From the NCBI RefSeq assembly GCF_024112395.2, contig NZ_CP078013.2, positions 4,712,001 to 4,776,000 on the forward strand: a stretch of 64,000 nucleotides of DNA, given 5' to 3'. This DNA comes from Pseudomonas pergaminensis. GTDB lineage: Bacteria > Pseudomonadota > Gammaproteobacteria > Pseudomonadales > Pseudomonadaceae. The stretch's first letter is position 1. Every line of letters begins with the position of its first letter. Below are positions 16,659-25,319 of this stretch, in pieces. Position numbers and translations under genes: made by a program. Below the pieces are notes generated by a model, which ran no database searches, was not told the DNA's origin, and saw only the letters and a list, made by a program, of their open reading frames with translations.

Positions 16659-18824
16659 GTGCTTTCCCGTCTGTTTGCCCTGCCCTGCTATTGCCTGATT
16701 GCCCTGCTCACCCTGCTGCCGCTCGCGCCTGCCCAAGCCGTGAGCTTGCCTGGCTTGCTGGGCAGTACCAATAAGACCCAACCCCAGGCCGAAGTGCCGC
16801 TGGGGCAGTCGTTGGACGAGGTGATCAAAACCCTGGAGAACGACCAGCAGCGTACCCAGTTGCTCACTGACCTGAAAAAACTGCGCGCCGCCACACAAAA
16901 AGCCCAGCCTGCCGCCGAGCAGGGGGTACTGGGGCTGATCGGCAGTACGCTGTCCGGTTTTGAGCAGCAGTTCTCCGGCGCCGACAGCCCGTTGGGGCGC
17001 TGGTCCAACGAGGTCGACCTGGCCAAGGAAGAACTCAGCGCGCTGATGCTGCCGGCCAACGAATGGCTGCCGATCATTTTCGGGTTTGCCCTGATCCTGG
17101 CGGTCTGGAGCCTGCTCGCCGCCGCGCTGATCTGGCTCAGCCACCGCGTTCGCGAACGCTTCGGCCTGCCCGAAGAACTGCCGCAACACCCGCGCACCTG
17201 GGACATGGTGCGCTTTGCCCTGCGCAAACTCGGCCCGTGGCTGATCGCCCTGGTGATCACGGTCTACCTGAGCTATGCGCTGCCCTCGTCCCTGGGCAAA
17301 TCCCTGGCGATGGTCCTGGCCTACGCGCTGGTGGTGGGCACCTGTTTTTCGGCCATCTGCGTGATTGCCTTCTCCGTGCTCGACGGTCCCCATCGTCATC
17401 GCGCGTTGTATATCCTGCGCCACCAGGCCTTCCGCCCACTCTGGTGGATCGGCAGTTTTGCCGCCTTCGGTGAAGCCTTGAGCGACCCGCGCTTGGTTCA
17501 GGCCCTGGGCCAGCACTTGTCCCATACGGCTGCAACGGTCGCCAATGTGATGGCGGCGCTGTCCACCGGCGTATTCATCCTGCGTTTCCGCCGGCCCATC
17601 GCCCACCTGATCCGCAACCAGCCACTGTCGCGCCGCCTGACGCGCCGCGCCCTCAGTGACACCATCGAAATCATCGGCTCCTTCTGGTACATCCCGGCGT
17701 TGTTGCTGGTGGGCATCTCGCTGTTCGCCACCTTTGTCTCTGCCGGCGATACCAGCACGGCCTTGCGCCAGTCCCTGCTGTGCACCGTGTTGCTGGTGCT
17801 GTGCATGGTGATCAACGGGTTGGTGCGTCGCCACGCCCTCAAGCCGCAACGCGGGCACAAACGCCATGCGCTGTACTCCGAGCGCCTGAAAAGCTTCGTC
17901 TACACCCTGGCCCACCTGGTGGTATGGCTGGTGTTTATCGAATTAGGCCTGCGCGTGTGGGGCCTGTCGCTGATCCGTTTTACCGAAGGCGACGGCCATG
18001 AAATCAGCGTCAAGCTGTTCGGCCTCGGCGGCACGCTGCTGTTCGCCTGGCTGATCTGGATCCTCAGTGACACCGCGATCCATCACGCCCTCACCCGTTC
18101 GCGCAAAGGCCTGGCCAATGCGCGGGCGCAAACCATGATGCCGTTGATCCGCAACGTGTTGTTCGTGACCATCTTTATCATCGCCGCGATTGTCGCCCTG
18201 GCGAACATGGGCATGAACGTCACGCCGCTGCTGGCGGGTGCCGGTGTGATCGGCCTGGCCATCGGCTTTGGTGCGCAATCGCTGGTGGCAGACTTGATCA
18301 CCGGCCTGTTCATCATCATCGAAGACTCCCTGGCCATCGATGACTACGTGGATGTCGGCGGCCACCTGGGGACGGTGGAAGGCCTGACCATCCGCACCGT
18401 GCGCCTGCGCGACATCGACGGCATCGTGCACACCATTCCGTTCAGCGAGATCAAGAGCATCAAGAACTACTCACGGGAGTTCGGCTACGCGATCTTCCGG
18501 GTGGCGATTCCCTACAACATGGAAATCGACGACGCCATCAAGCTGATGCGCGATGTCGGCCAGAAAATGCGCAACGACCCTCTGCAACGTCGCAATATCT
18601 GGTCGCCACTGGAGATCCAGGGCGTAGAGAGTTTCGAATCCGGCAGCGCGATCCTGCGCGCACGCTTCAAGACGGCGCCGATCAAGCAGTGGGAAGTGTC
18701 GCGGGCGTTCAACCTGTCGCTCAAGCGTCATCTGGATGAAGCCGGGCTGGACCTGGCCACGCCGCGCTTGAGTGTGCAGGTGGTGACCGCCGGCACGGTG
18801 CAGGAGAAAGATCAACAACAATAA
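16659..18824 (+). CDS. MscS-family mechanosensitive channel, YbiO-like
   Basis: This inner-membrane osmotic release channel has 721 residues. A signal peptide (to AQA at about residue 27) is followed by a periplasmic helical part and about ten transmembrane helices. The MscS pore helix is NMGMNVTPLLAGAGVIGLAI followed by GFGAQSLVADLITG, with beta-domain DDYVDVGGHLGTVEGLTIR and a cytoplasmic cage domain to the end. The length and the N-terminal extension match the YbiO/YnaI class rather than 286-residue MscS. The start is GTG at 16659. The M20 amidohydrolase follows after 17 bases and may be cotranscribed. Confidence 0.9.
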   Translation: MLSRLFALPCYCLIALLTLLPLAPAQAVSLPGLLGSTNKTQPQAEVPLGQSLDEVIKTLENDQQRTQLLTDLKKLRAATQKAQPAAEQGVLGLIGSTLSGFEQQFSGADSPLGRWSNEVDLAKEELSALMLPANEWLPIIFGFALILAVWSLLAAALIWLSHRVRERFGLPEELPQHPRTWDMVRFALRKLGPWLIALVITVYLSYALPSSLGKSLAMVLAYALVVGTCFSAICVIAFSVLDGPHRHRALYILRHQAFRPLWWIGSFAAFGEALSDPRLVQALGQHLSHTAATVANVMAALSTGVFILRFRRPIAHLIRNQPLSRRLTRRALSDTIEIIGSFWYIPALLLVGISLFATFVSAGDTSTALRQSLLCTVLLVLCMVINGLVRRHALKPQRGHKRHALYSERLKSFVYTLAHLVVWLVFIELGLRVWGLSLIRFTEGDGHEISVKLFGLGGTLLFAWLIWILSDTAIHHALTRSRKGLANARAQTMMPLIRNVLFVTIFIIAAIVALANMGMNVTPLLAGAGVIGLAIGFGAQSLVADLITGLFIIIEDSLAIDDYVDVGGHLGTVEGLTIRTVRLRDIDGIVHTIPFSEIKSIKNYSREFGYAIFRVAIPYNMEIDDAIKLMRDVGQKMRNDPLQRRNIWSPLEIQGVESFESGSAILRARFKTAPIKQWEVSRAFNLSLKRHLDEAGLDLATPRLSVQVVTAGTVQEKDQQQ

Positions 18825-18841
18825 ACTCAGGAGAGGTCCTT

Positions 18842-20188
18842 ATGCGTTTAACCGGTCTGACACACCAATGGGCGTTCGGCATGCTGTGCGCTGTGGCCAG
18901 CAGTGTCGTGGTTGCCGCCAGCAGCGACCAGGAGAGTGCCCGGGAGGCAATCGCCACCCAGGCAACGGCACTTGAGCCGGCGCTGCTGGAAACCCGACGC
19001 GACATTCACGCCCACCCTGAACTGGGCAACACCGAAACCCGCACGGCCGAGCTGGTCGCCAAACAGCTGCGTGACCTGGGCCTTGAGGTCAAGACCGGTG
19101 TCGCCCGCACCGGCGTGGTCGCCGTACTCAAAGGCGCCCTGCCCGGCCCGACCGTCGCCTTGCGTGCCGACATGGATGCACTACCGGTGAAGGAAGTCGC
19201 CGACTTGCCTTTCGCCTCCAAAGCCAAAGGCACCTACTTGGGCAAGGACGTCGACGTGATGCACGCCTGCGGCCACGACGCCCATGTCGCCATCCTGCTG
19301 AGCACTGCGAAGATCCTGACCGGCATGCGCGAACGCCTGCCCGGCACCGTGGTGTTCTACTTCCAACCGGCCGAAGAAGGCCCGAGTGATTTCATCCCCG
19401 ACGGTAAAAATACCTGGGGGGCCAAAATGATGGTGCAAGAAGGCGTGATGAAGGCGCCCAAGCCGGACGCAGTGTTTGGCTTGCATGTGTGGGCGGGTGT
19501 ACCCGCCGGCCAGATTGCCTACCGCCCAGGACCGACCCTGGCCAGCTCGGATGACTTGCGCATCAAGATCCTTGGCAAACAGACCCACGCCGGTCGCCCC
19601 TGGGACGGCATCGACCCGATCACCGTGGGCGCAGAGACCATCGTCGGCCTGCAAACCGTGGTCAGCCGCCGCACCGACATTTCCTCGTTCCCCTCAGTGG
19701 TGAGCATTGGCACCATCAACGGTGGCACGCGCTACAACATCATCCCTGAGTCGGTGGACATGACCGGCACCATTCGCTCCTACGACTACGGCATCCGCCA
19801 GAAACTGCACGCGGATGTGCGGCAGACCGTGGAAAAAATCGCCGAAAGCGGCGGCGCCAAGGCCGAAGTCACCATCATCGAGAAGTACGACCCCACCATC
19901 AACAACCCGGCGTTGACCGAGAAGATGCTGCCGAGCCTGCGCTGGGCGGCCAAGGATGACGTGGTGCAGGCCCCGCTGGTGGGCGGCGCCGAAGATTTCT
20001 CGTTTTATGCCAAGGAAACACCGGGGCTGTTTGTGTTCCTGGGGGTGACGCCGAGGGATCAGGACATGAGCAAGGCGGCGCCGAACCACAACCCGGGGTT
20101 CTTTGTGGATGAGTCAGCGCTGGTAGTGGGGGTGAGGACGTTGGCGTCGTTGGCGACGGATTACCTGTACGCCAACCAGGCACTGTAA
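18842..20188 (+). CDS. Exported M20/M40-family amidohydrolase
   Basis: This zinc amidohydrolase of the aminoacylase/hippurate hydrolase/IAA-amino-acid hydrolase type has 448 residues. The N-terminal signal-like segment ends near VVVAASS (about residue 29), so it is probably periplasmic. Metal and catalytic motifs are HAHPELGN (about 59-66), ADMDALPVKE (about 113-122), MHACGHDAH (about 140-148) and the EE of QPAEEGP. The lid domain contains KQTHAGRPWDGIDPI. SD AGGAGAGG precedes the ATG closely. The substrate cannot be told. Confidence 0.88.
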   Translation: MRLTGLTHQWAFGMLCAVASSVVVAASSDQESAREAIATQATALEPALLETRRDIHAHPELGNTETRTAELVAKQLRDLGLEVKTGVARTGVVAVLKGALPGPTVALRADMDALPVKEVADLPFASKAKGTYLGKDVDVMHACGHDAHVAILLSTAKILTGMRERLPGTVVFYFQPAEEGPSDFIPDGKNTWGAKMMVQEGVMKAPKPDAVFGLHVWAGVPAGQIAYRPGPTLASSDDLRIKILGKQTHAGRPWDGIDPITVGAETIVGLQTVVSRRTDISSFPSVVSIGTINGGTRYNIIPESVDMTGTIRSYDYGIRQKLHADVRQTVEKIAESGGAKAEVTIIEKYDPTINNPALTEKMLPSLRWAAKDDVVQAPLVGGAEDFSFYAKETPGLFVFLGVTPRDQDMSKAAPNHNPGFFVDESALVVGVRTLASLATDYLYANQAL

Positions 20189-20196
20189 AGCGTTTC

Positions 20197-20287
20197 TGTG
20201 GGAGCGGGCTTGCCCGTGATGGCGGTGTGTCAGGCGATGTATTCGATGACTGGTAAACCGCTATCGCGGGCAAGCCCGCTCCCACAT
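20197..20287. repeat. REP pair (REPIN)
   Basis: TGTGGGAGCGGGCTTGCCCG and its inverted copy GCGGGCAAGCCCGCTCCCAC separate the convergent amidohydrolase and mbtH genes. Inner bases GCGGT/ACCGC pair partly. Confidence 0.85.
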
Positions 20288-20301
20288 TTGATTTGCGGTG
20301 C

Positions 20302-20523
20302 TTAAGCGAGCGTGGCGCCATCCATCTTCTGGCGCAGGCTCAGTGGACGCATATCGGTCCAGACTTCTTCGATGTAGGCCAGGCACTCTTTCTTCATGCC
20401 GCTCTTTCCCACGGTGCGCCAGCCTTCCGGCACAGCCTTGTAATCGGGCCAGATGGAATACTGTTCTTCATGGTTGACCACTACCTGAAACAGGATGTCG
20501 TCGCGGTCAAATACTGAGGTCAT
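20302..20523 (-). CDS. MbtH-like protein for pyoverdine NRPS adenylation domains
   Basis: MbtH-like proteins bind adenylation domains and are needed for their folding and activity. The 73-residue protein has the family core: [19 protein letters not shown] with two conserved Trp, and [11 protein letters not shown] with the third. It lies behind pvdH on the same strand, matching the PA2412-pvdH pair of P. aeruginosa, so its partners are probably PvdL and the other pyoverdine synthetases. ATG 20523. A PvdS-type box (20585-20608) with the variant CTAATT lies 62 bases upstream. Confidence 0.95.
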   Translation of the reverse strand: MTSVFDRDDILFQVVVNHEEQYSIWPDYKAVPEGWRTVGKSGMKKECLAYIEEVWTDMRPLSLRQKMDGATLA

Positions 20524-20584
20524 TGCTGTTCTCCATCGCTAAAAGGCTGGCTGCGCACCGCGCGCAGCACTGATATCTGTAGAA

Positions 20585-20608
20585 ACGTACCGAACCGGAA
20601 AAAAATTA
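20585..20608 (-). promoter_or_regulatory. Variant PvdS iron-starvation box before the mbtH-like gene
   Basis: On the minus strand the sequence is TAATT-N16-CGT, preceded by C. It differs at one base from the TAAAT-N16-CGT consensus and is identical in its fixed bases to the box before pvdG. The -35 part overlaps the pvdH stop codon. Confidence 0.6.
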
Positions 20609-22000
20609 GAGGCTGGCGACCGCTGCCGCCAAAGCGCGCCCGAAGATATCCGCCACCCGGTCGATTTCAACAGCGGTGATCACCAGTGGTGGCAGGAACC
20701 GTACCACGCTGCCATGCCGGCCACCGAGCTCGAGGATCAGCCCACGCTTGAGGCATTCGCGCTGCACCAGCGGCGCCAGCTGGCGATGCACCGGCGGGTG
20801 GCCCTGGATGTCTGGCGTGCCAGTCGGGTCTACCAGTTCCACGCCGAGCATCAGCCCACGGCCGCGAATATCCCCCAGGTGCGGGAAGTCGCGCTGCAGG
20901 ATGCGCAGGTGCTCACCCAGGCGCTCGCCCATGGTTGCGGCGTGACCGGCCAGGTCGTGGTCCTTGAGGTAGCGCATCACCGCCGAGCCCGCCGCCATCG
21001 CCATCTGGTTGCCACGGAAGGTCCCGGCGTGTGCGCCCGGCAGCCAGGTGTCGAGCCAGTCGCGGTACACCACCACCGCCAGCGGCAAGCTGCCGCCGAT
21101 GGCCTTGGACATCACCACCACATCCGGAATGATGCCGGCGTGTTCAAAGGCGAACATCTTACCGGTGCGGCCGAAACCGCTCTGGATTTCATCGACGATC
21201 AACGCCACGCCCGCCTGCTCGGTGATGCGTCGCAGGCCACGCAGCCAGTCGAGGTCAGCCGGAATCACACCGCCCTCGCCCTGCACCACCTCGACAATCA
21301 CCGCCGCCGGCAGCAATACCCCCGCCTCAGGGTCATTCAGCAGGTTTTCCAAGTAGTGCAGGTTGACCTTCACCCCTTGCGCCCCGCCTAAACCAAACGG
21401 GCAACGGTAGTCGTAGGGGTACGGTAAGAATTGCACGCCATTGCCGAGCAAGGCGCCCAAGGGTTTCTTCGGCCCCAGGCTGCCCATCAGGCTCAAGGCA
21501 CCCTGGCTCATGCCGTGGTAACCGCCCTGGAACGACAACACCGTGCTGCGCCCGGTGGCGGTGCGCACCAGCTTCAACGCGGCTTCCACCGCATCGGTGC
21601 CGGTGGGCCCGCAGAACTGGATCTTCGCTTCCCGCGCCAATGCCGGCGGCAACAGGCCGAACAGGTCCTGCACGAACTGGTCCTTGACCGGCGTAGTCAG
21701 GTCCAGCGTGTGCAGTGGCAGTTCATCGGCCAGCACTTGCTGGATGGCCTCGATCACCACCGGGTGGTTATGCCCCAACGCCAGGGTGCCGGCGCCGGCC
21801 AGGCAGTCGATGAAGCTGCGGCCTTCCACGTCTTCCACGTAAATACCCTTGGCGCGCTTGAGCGCCAGGGGAATGCGCCGAGGGTAGCTGCGGGCGTTGG
21901 ACTCCTGCTGGCGCTGGCGGGCGAGCAAGGGTGTTTCGTCGAACTGATAGAGCGTTTCATGCACCTGGGCGTCTTCGATACGGCTGGTAGCGACTGACAT
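20606..22000 (-). CDS. pvdH: L-2,4-diaminobutyrate:2-oxoglutarate 4-aminotransferase
   Basis: This PLP aminotransferase (class III) converts aspartate beta-semialdehyde and glutamate into L-2,4-diaminobutyrate, a building block of pyoverdine. The 464-residue protein shows FCGPTGTDAVEAALK (cofactor phosphate site), GGYHGMS, VDEIQSGFGRTGKMFAFEH and SKAIGGSLPLAVV with the PLP lysine. The frame opens 21 codons earlier, but the ATG at 22000 has GAGGGA 8-9 bases upstream and is preferred. It has its own PvdS box 95 bases upstream. Together with the mbtH-like gene it forms a small pyoverdine unit 6.7 kb from pvdL. A general diaminobutyrate aminotransferase is possible, but the box and neighbours favour PvdH. 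Confidence 0.94.
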   Translation of the reverse strand: MSVATSRIEDAQVHETLYQFDETPLLARQRQQESNARSYPRRIPLALKRAKGIYVEDVEGRSFIDCLAGAGTLALGHNHPVVIEAIQQVLADELPLHTLDLTTPVKDQFVQDLFGLLPPALAREAKIQFCGPTGTDAVEAALKLVRTATGRSTVLSFQGGYHGMSQGALSLMGSLGPKKPLGALLGNGVQFLPYPYDYRCPFGLGGAQGVKVNLHYLENLLNDPEAGVLLPAAVIVEVVQGEGGVIPADLDWLRGLRRITEQAGVALIVDEIQSGFGRTGKMFAFEHAGIIPDVVVMSKAIGGSLPLAVVVYRDWLDTWLPGAHAGTFRGNQMAMAAGSAVMRYLKDHDLAGHAATMGERLGEHLRILQRDFPHLGDIRGRGLMLGVELVDPTGTPDIQGHPPVHRQLAPLVQRECLKRGLILELGGRHGSVVRFLPPLVITAVEIDRVADIFGRALAAAVASL

Positions 22001-22094
22001 TTCTCGATCCCTCAATACGCTGATGTGGTGACCAAACTGCCGATCCGCTGGCGTCTGGCCCAAGGGGCATGCGCACGGATTTCCTGTTCTGGAA

Positions 22095-22118
22095 ACGCAC
22101 CAGCATGAGAGGGATTTA
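22095..22118 (-). promoter_or_regulatory. PvdS iron-starvation box before pvdH
   Basis: TAAAT-N16-CGT on the minus strand, preceded by C (CTAAAT), is an exact match to the PvdS promoter consensus. The CGT ends about 95 bases before the pvdH ATG. Confidence 0.85.
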
Positions 22119-22152
22119 GTGACTGTGATCGTTAACTGATGGATGAAGATCC

Positions 22153-22248
22153 AAATGTGGGAGCGGGCTTGCTCGCGAAGGCGGTGCGTCAGTCGCCACT
22201 CCCATCAACTGGCAGATTGCATTCGCGAGCAAGCCCGCTCCCACATTT
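22153..22248. repeat. REP pair (REPIN)
   Basis: AATGTGGGAGCGGGCTTGCTC and its inverted copy GAGCAAGCCCGCTCCCACATT lie between the pvdH promoter and the end of the amidase gene. Confidence 0.88.
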
Positions 22249-22263
22249 GAACCGCGTTCGGCA

Positions 22264-23031
22264 TCAGAGCCCCAGGTATTTTTCGTTCAGCGCATACAAA
22301 ATCGCGCAGGTCTCCCCGTCCAGAAACCCGCAGTAATCCCGAGGCCGAAAGTGCATCTGAAACGCCCTCGTCCTCTGCTGAAACCCTTGCCGATTTTTCG
22401 CAGGCGCATACCCGTAACGCTGAAACGCCCGCTCCACCTCGACCTCTGGCGGCAACCCGAGGCAAAAGCGGCGCTGGTACATTGCCCGCGTCGCCTCATC
22501 AAACCAGGCCCCTACCCCCGCCTCATGCAAACCCTGCCACGGCAGCCGAGGCCCCGGATCACTCTTGCGCCCGTACGCCACGTCCGAGTGCCCGAGGATG
22601 TCGGTCGGCCCGATCTGCGGATAACGCCCCAGAACGTCGCGGACCAGCGCAATCAACACCTCGATTTGTTCCTCCCCGTAGGCAGGAAACGTGAACACGC
22701 CGCCGTCATCCCGCGCCAGGTTGACGATCTCGATGCCAATCGAGCGGCTATTAAGGTTGTCACGCCCCGCCCAATGGCTCACCCCGGCATGCCAGGCGCG
22801 TTTGTCCTCCTCCACCAACCGGAAGACCCGCAGTTCTTCATAGCCCGCAGCGCGGTAGCTGGGGTCCTCTGGATCGGGCAGCAGGTAGTGCGCACTGACC
22901 CCGTCCTGGGTCAGGGTGCGCAGGGATGAGCCAAAAGGCGCCGCGGTGTAATGCAGGATCAACTGCCGCACCGGCTCGCCGTTGCGTTCGTTGAAGCCTT
23001 TGGCAGGGAAACTTGTATCAATGACCAACAT
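22264..23031 (-). CDS. N-acetylmuramoyl-L-alanine amidase, AmiD/AmpDh2-AmpDh3 type
   Basis: This zinc amidase cleaves the MurNAc-L-Ala bond of muropeptides. The 255-residue protein has the Amidase_2 domain (about 1-175) with zinc ligands in LILHYTA, the GIEIVN core and GHSDVAYGRKSDPGP. A C-terminal peptidoglycan-binding-like domain follows (FQRYGYAP... to the end). No signal peptide is visible, which resembles AmpDh3 more than lipoprotein AmpDh2. ATG 23031 has AAGGACGG upstream; an in-frame start six codons earlier is rejected. It stands alone, with a REP pair downstream. The enzyme family is secure, the paralogue less so. Confidence 0.87.
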   Translation of the reverse strand: MLVIDTSFPAKGFNERNGEPVRQLILHYTAAPFGSSLRTLTQDGVSAHYLLPDPEDPSYRAAGYEELRVFRLVEEDKRAWHAGVSHWAGRDNLNSRSIGIEIVNLARDDGGVFTFPAYGEEQIEVLIALVRDVLGRYPQIGPTDILGHSDVAYGRKSDPGPRLPWQGLHEAGVGAWFDEATRAMYQRRFCLGLPPEVEVERAFQRYGYAPAKNRQGFQQRTRAFQMHFRPRDYCGFLDGETCAILYALNEKYLGL

Positions 23032-23081
23032 AAGAACCGTCCTTTTCAATACAGGCCGAGTCGTTCAGCCCGTTAAAGCGC

Positions 23082-23129
23082 AAAAAAATTACCGCCATCC
23101 TGAAGACTTGATCCTCAGGAGGGCGGTAA
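23082..23129 (-). terminator. Terminator of the dsbR-dsbS transcript
   Basis: On the minus strand an 8-bp stem TTACCGCC/GGCGGTAA with a nested CCTGA/TCAGG hairpin is followed by seven T residues. It lies about 27 bases past the histidine kinase stop. Confidence 0.85.
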
Positions 23130-23155
23130 CTATTTGGCACGTGAGAGAAAAGGGA

Positions 23156-24478
23156 TCAGCGTCGCAGCGGCATGCCCAGGTCGACGCGCAGGCCGTCCGG
23201 TTGGCTGTCGAACTTCAACGAGCAGGCGCAACGCTGCACGATCGCTTGCACGATCGCCAGGCCCAGGCCGCAGCCTTCGCTGTTGCCATTGCGCCAGAAG
23301 CGTTGGGTCAGGTACTGCAGGTCCTCGGGGGAGATCTGCTTGCCGTGGTCGCGCACGCGAAACACCACCGTGTCGGCGGCGGTGATTACGCTGAGTTCCA
23401 CCCGGGTGTCCGCCGGCGTGTGGCGCAAGGCGTTGTCCAGCAGGTTGCGCAAGGCCGCAACCGCCAGGCCCACCGGCATTTCCACCGGGGTGGCCGAGAG
23501 GTTGGCCGGCAGGATCAGGTCGATACGCGCGTTGTCACCGGCATTGGCATCCTGGATCGCCAGCCGTGCCACATCCTCGGCACTGGAGTGCATGCCATCG
23601 TCAAACGACAGGTTGCCCTCCACTCGCGCCAGCAACAGCAATTGTTCCAGGGTCCGGTGCAGGCGGTCGGCGCCCTCCTCTGCATGGGCCAGGGACTGGT
23701 CGCGGGCCGCGCCTTCGGTCATGCGGGCTACTTGCAGGTGGGTCTTGATGGCTGTCAGCGGGCTGCGCAGTTCATGGGCGGCGTCGCCGGTAAGGCGGCG
23801 TTCGCGCTCGATGGTCTTGGCGATGCGTTGCAGCAGTTGGTTCTGAGTGTCGAGCAGCGGCTTGAGCTCGCTGGGCAACGGATGGATCTGCAGCGGTTCG
23901 AGGGAGTCGGCACTGCGGCGCATCAAGGCGTCGCGCATGCGATTGAGCGGCAGCAGGCTCTGACCGATACCCAGCCACAGCAGGCACAGGCAGCCGAGCA
24001 TCGCCACGCCCACCGGCACCGACGCCGCCAGCAGGATCGACAGGTTCAGCGCTTCACGCTCCACCTGGCGGTCGGCGGTGGTGATTAAAAGGTCGCCACG
24101 GGACAGGGTGAAACTGCGCCAACCCACGCCATCGATGACCTGGTCACGAAACCCGCTCATGCGCGATTCCAGCCCCTCGTCCGGCGTGGTGTGGCTGCGT
24201 GCCAGGATTTCCCCGCGCAAGGAGCTGACCTGGCAGGCCATGCCACCCGGCACCTGCAACTGTTCGGCGCTGAAATGCGCGCCGCCACTCACACTGGCAA
24301 GGCCCGGCATCTGCTCGGTCAGCCCCGCCACCATGCGCGCCGACGCCACCAGGCGCTGGTCGAGGGAGAACATCATCTGGTTGCGCAGGTCGTTGAGCAT
24401 CCAGGCGGCCGCCAGGGCCCAGATCAACACAAAAGCGGCGCCCAGCTTGAACGTCAGGCGCAGGCGCAGGCTTTTCAC
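23156..24478 (-). CDS. dsbS: Sensor histidine kinase, DsbS-like
   Basis: This inner-membrane sensor kinase is paired with the OmpR-type regulator upstream. The 440-residue protein has TM1 (about 10-30), a periplasmic domain of about 115 residues, TM2 (about 147-170), HAMP, and a HisKA with GDAAHELRSPLTA (His235). An HATPase follows with NLLDNALRHT and GCGLGLAIV motifs. Divergence from dsbD-dsbE-dsbG matches P. aeruginosa DsbRS (PA2479-PA2480), reported as copper-responsive with a sensory Cys82; this protein has Cys at exactly residue 82 (GGMACQV). GTG start at 24478 overlaps the dsbR stop (GTGA). The orthology is recalled, not searched. Confidence 0.85.
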   Translation of the reverse strand: MKSLRLRLTFKLGAAFVLIWALAAAWMLNDLRNQMMFSLDQRLVASARMVAGLTEQMPGLASVSGGAHFSAEQLQVPGGMACQVSSLRGEILARSHTTPDEGLESRMSGFRDQVIDGVGWRSFTLSRGDLLITTADRQVEREALNLSILLAASVPVGVAMLGCLCLLWLGIGQSLLPLNRMRDALMRRSADSLEPLQIHPLPSELKPLLDTQNQLLQRIAKTIERERRLTGDAAHELRSPLTAIKTHLQVARMTEGAARDQSLAHAEEGADRLHRTLEQLLLLARVEGNLSFDDGMHSSAEDVARLAIQDANAGDNARIDLILPANLSATPVEMPVGLAVAALRNLLDNALRHTPADTRVELSVITAADTVVFRVRDHGKQISPEDLQYLTQRFWRNGNSEGCGLGLAIVQAIVQRCACSLKFDSQPDGLRVDLGMPLRR

Positions 24479-25155
24479 GATGCGTCCTCGCCCCCGTCAG
24501 CCGGGCCCAGGCGGTAGCCGAGGCCGCGCACGGTCTCGACGATGCCGTTACCCAATTTGCGCCGCAGGTGGTGGATATGCACGTTGAGGGCGTTGCTCTC
24601 CAACTCGTCGTTGAAGCCGTAGACGCTGTCCTTGAGCTGCTCGCTGGACAGCACACGCCCCTTGTTGTGCAGCAAGGCTTGCAGCAGCGCCTGCTCGCGG
24701 CGCGAGAGGTCCACCGGCTGGCCGCCCAGGAAGGTTTCGCGGCTGCTGGGGTCGTAGGCCAGGCGACCATGCTCGATCAGGTTGACGCTGCGCCCCGCCA
24801 CCCGTCGCAACAGGGTTTGCAGGCGCGCGGCGAGTTCGCGCAGGTCGAAGGGTTTGAGCAGGTAGTCGTCGGCGCCGGCTTGCAGGCCGTCGACGCGGTT
24901 GGTCACCGAGTCTCGCGCGGTGAGGATCAGCACCGGAATTTCCAGGCCCTGGCTGCGCTGTTGCTGCAATAGCTTGAGGCCGTCTTCATCCGGCAGGCCG
25001 AGGTCGAGCACCATGATGTCGAAGGTCGCCGCCTTGAGCATCGCGCGTGCGGCGCCCGCCGTGGCCACGCGCTCGACGGTAAAACCCTGGGCGGTGAGGC
25101 CGGCCACGATGCCGCTGGCGATGAGTTCGTCGTCTTCGCAGACCAATACGTGCAT
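24475..25155 (-). CDS. dsbR: OmpR-family response regulator, DsbR-like
   Basis: This DNA-binding response regulator has 226 residues: a receiver (1-118) with acidic pocket EDD (7-9), phospho-acceptor Asp51 in VLDLGLPDEDG and Lys in LLKPFD, then a winged-helix domain (about 125-218, NALNVHIHHLRRKLG recognition region). The ATG at 25155 is preceded by GAAGGG; the open frame 36 codons upstream is rejected because it covers the promoter. It is coupled to dsbS by a four-base overlap and divergent from dsbD. A perfect 11-bp tandem repeat (25252-25273) in the shared promoter is its likely binding site. Confidence 0.88.
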   Translation of the reverse strand: MHVLVCEDDELIASGIVAGLTAQGFTVERVATAGAARAMLKAATFDIMVLDLGLPDEDGLKLLQQQRSQGLEIPVLILTARDSVTNRVDGLQAGADDYLLKPFDLRELAARLQTLLRRVAGRSVNLIEHGRLAYDPSSRETFLGGQPVDLSRREQALLQALLHNKGRVLSSEQLKDSVYGFNDELESNALNVHIHHLRRKLGNGIVETVRGLGYRLGPADGGEDAS

Positions 25156-25251
25156 GCTGAACCCTTCATAAAAGATCGGGAGATTAAAAGTGCCGTGGAT
25201 TAAGCGCCGATTATGCCGTGAAAAGACGCCCACTAAGACTCTAGAATAGCC

Positions 25252-25273
25252 TCGGTTAATCATCGGTTAATCA
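25252..25273 (+). promoter_or_regulatory. Tandem 11-bp repeat, candidate DsbR box
   Basis: TCGGTTAATCA occurs twice head-to-tail with no gap, 46 bases before the dsbD ATG. An 11-bp period is the standard spacing for OmpR/PhoB-type dimers. Just downstream (25278-25290) lies a perfect CACACA-T-TGTGTG palindrome of unknown role. Confidence 0.7.
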
Positions 25274-25319
25274 ACGCCACACATTGTGTGCCTCACTTGC
25301 ATCGAACTAAGGCTTGACC

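Noticed and set aside
22264..23031. Amidase considered as a prophage endolysin
   Set aside because: No phage genes nearby, and the domain layout is that of AmpDh/AmiD cell-wall recycling enzymes.
25278..25290. CACACATTGTGTG considered as a Fur or heme-type operator
   Set aside because: It does not match a Fur box, and no known consensus could be assigned; kept only as an unassigned palindrome.
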